This document shows, one piece after another, positions 63,053 through 64,000 of a stretch of DNA of 64,000 nt. The stretch spans positions 2,252,001 through 2,316,000 of the forward strand of contig NZ_OY776488.1 of NCBI RefSeq assembly GCF_963675635.1. The letters run 5' to 3'. How positions within the stretch are numbered: the stretch's first letter is position 1; each line of letters begins with the position of its first letter. Origin of the DNA: an uncultured Pseudodesulfovibrio sp. (GTDB taxonomy: Bacteria; Desulfobacterota; Desulfovibrionia; Desulfovibrionales; Desulfovibrionaceae). A program made the position numbers and the translations under genes. The notes beneath the pieces are model-generated. The model did not search any database. It was not told where the DNA came from and saw only the letters and a list, made by a program, of their open reading frames with translations.

Positions 63053-63083
63053 TTTGTTAAAAAAAAAGGACTAGATGTAATAT

Positions 63084-63260
63084 ATGGAACTTGTTACCCA
63101 ACTTGAAGAAAAATTCAACAAATTGTTGAACAAGATCAATGAATTGAAAGAAGATAATCAGCGCTTGAGGGAGGAAGTCGAGGCCGAAAGACAAACGCGT
63201 CACGACATCGAATCTCGCATCGACACTTTGCTCGAGAAGATTCAGAACGAGCTGGAATGA
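63084..63260 (+). CDS. Small coiled-coil protein, ZapB-like
   Basis: 58 residues, nearly all one amphipathic coiled coil (MELVTQLEEKFNKLLNKINE...). The start ATG has AAGGA about 13 bases upstream, rather far. Immediately precedes zapA by 12 bases, which supports a division-related role like ZapB, the partner of ZapA at the Z ring. Too short for a confident family call. Confidence 0.65.
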   Translation: MELVTQLEEKFNKLLNKINELKEDNQRLREEVEAERQTRHDIESRIDTLLEKIQNELE

Positions 63261-63272
63261 TAGTGCGTTACG

Positions 63273-63527
63273 ATGCCACGATACACGTTGACTCTGCTGG
63301 GACTCGAAATATCCTTCAAGACAGATGCGGATAACCCCCGCATTGAGGCCGCCCAGGCGTTTATTGAAAACAAGCACAAGGAGCTTGTTGCCGGAGCCGG
63401 TGACATCAGCAAAGAAAAACTGCTGACCTATCTGCTCCTCAGCTTGGCGGACGACTACCTAGTCGCCACAGACAAACTGCAGCGGCTGGAAGAGAAGATT
63501 GAAGAGATTTTGGAAAAGACCTCATAG
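63273..63527 (+). CDS. zapA: Cell division protein ZapA
   Basis: 84 residues: MPRYTLTLLGLEISFKTDAD, then a long helix and coiled coil (LTYLLLSLADDYLVATDKLQ). Fits the short ZapA family, which bundles FtsZ filaments. Adjacent to a ZapB-like gene and to the 6S RNA gene, an arrangement seen in many proteobacteria. Confidence 0.85.
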   Translation: MPRYTLTLLGLEISFKTDADNPRIEAAQAFIENKHKELVAGAGDISKEKLLTYLLLSLADDYLVATDKLQRLEEKIEEILEKTS

Positions 63528-63568
63528 GCGTTCGTACCGATACTTGGGCGAAACCGGGGGTCGGAAAG

Positions 63569-63755
63569 GAATTACCCCTGGGACGTGCGTGATTGTCTGG
63601 AGTGTTATTGAGCCAATACTCTGTAAAAGGGCGACGACTCCAGTGAGCTGGTGAGCAAGCCCGGTACAACCGGGAAGCCTAAAGGTTCACGAGTCATGCC
63701 CACCTGGAAATGCCAGGTTCAAAACAAACAGGCAACACGGCATCCCGGGGATTAA
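63569..63755 (+). ncRNA. ssrS: 6S RNA
   Basis: About 187 nt. The 3' half matches the 6S pattern well: GGTGAGCA, GCCCGGT..ACCGGGAAGCCT, CACCTGG..CCAGGTTCAA, then CGGCATCCCGGGGATT. The 5' end AATTACCCCTGGGACG pairs with that 3' end to close the long duplex with a central bubble. It mimics an open promoter and sequesters the sigma-70 holoenzyme. Position directly after zapA is the usual one. Confidence 0.85.
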
Positions 63756-63943
63756 TACAACCATCTGACCGACACAGATCGGCATTTTCAGATGGGAATA
63801 TATTCACACTACCCTTCCGTCCAATATATCCCTTCCCCTCCTTCTCTTCACGTAGAGAGTACCTTTTCTCGTACTCTTATAGGTGCACTACGGCGTCAAC
63901 AGACCGCCTAAGTCTGTCAACATACAAGATAAGGAGTAACCTC

Positions 63944-64000
63944 ATGTTAACCGAAATCGCCATGATCGGTGGAGGGCTGGCAGTTGGTCTTGGAACCGGC
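63944..64000 (+). CDS. rny: Start of a probable ribonuclease Y gene (partial)
   Basis: ATG 63944 follows AAGGAG. Only 19 residues are visible (MLTEIAMIGGGLAVGLGTG), a Gly-rich membrane-anchor-like N-terminus. Identity is inferred mainly from position: in related bacteria rny follows zapA and 6S RNA. A different membrane protein is possible. Confidence 0.45.
   Translation, partial: MLTEIAMIGGGLAVGLGTG

Overview
The window reads as a chromosomal segment of a Gram-negative deltaproteobacterium (Desulfobacterota), most likely a Desulfovibrionaceae member of the Desulfovibrio/Pseudodesulfovibrio type. This rests on the gene mix (class II ribonucleotide reductase, bacteriohemerythrin, a Tat-exported M48 lipoprotein, sigma-54 regulation, c-di-GMP signalling, the zapB-like/zapA/6S RNA/rny order) and on overall coding style. 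No 16S or other decisive marker is present. About fifty real genes are visible, in short operons on both strands. No rRNA, tRNA, CRISPR array or transposase was recognised.

Layout. 1-2.9 kb: partial XRE regulator, TPR protein, FetAB-like ABC exporter. 2.9-4.7 kb: a structured dispersed repeat (copy A) interrupted by a 1,075-bp element with 25/28-matching terminal inverted repeats and an 11-bp target duplication; its only gene encodes a pentapeptide-repeat/two-helix channel-like protein. 4.7-9.4 kb: GT2 glycosyltransferase, a polysaccharide deacetylase-GT4 fusion, two small unknown genes. 9.6-21 kb: sigma-54 activator with a pseudo-receiver, SulP transporter, AzlCD, radA, pgi, histidine kinase operon, LysM lipoprotein, EamA exporter. 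21-27 kb: partner-switching pair (STAS protein plus a SpoIIE-phosphatase/anti-sigma-kinase fusion) and an ABC exporter with a very large insertion in its ATPase domain. 27-36.6 kb: AhpD-like protein, repeat copy B, aminotransferase, SRPBCC protein with a MerR-methyltransferase fusion, adenylate-cyclase-like receptor with bacteriohemerythrin, nrdJ. 37-46 kb: M48 lipoprotein, glutamine amidotransferase, 3D-domain protein, repeat copy C, an AT-rich HTH plus PD-(D/E)XK-like nuclease gene, a five-hairpin array, uvrA, a c-di-GMP-I riboswitch in front of a frameshifted HD-GYP gene, DUF4911, repeat copy D. 46-61.4 kb: PqqD-like protein with two unknown partners, a SpoIIE phosphatase with an in-frame TGA, a deacetylase-like protein, then a five-gene membrane cluster (small FtsX permease, LolD-like ATPase, 1,630-residue permease with a degenerate M28 domain, two OPT-like polytopic proteins). 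61.7-64 kb: glmU, zapB-like, zapA, 6S RNA and the start of a probable rny.

Four observations stand out. (1) The transposase-less cargo element sits in the terminator hairpin of a repeat, and both the target duplication and the reconstructed empty site can be read directly. (2) The four repeat copies are full-length or deleted versions of one hairpin-rich sequence that always abuts the 3' end of a gene with the same polarity. (3) A c-di-GMP riboswitch with a readable terminator platform controls a broken c-di-GMP phosphodiesterase gene. (4) The ABC/FtsX/OPT-like cluster at 50.8-61.4 kb looks like an undescribed envelope system. All calls come from reading the sequence and family knowledge; no search was run.
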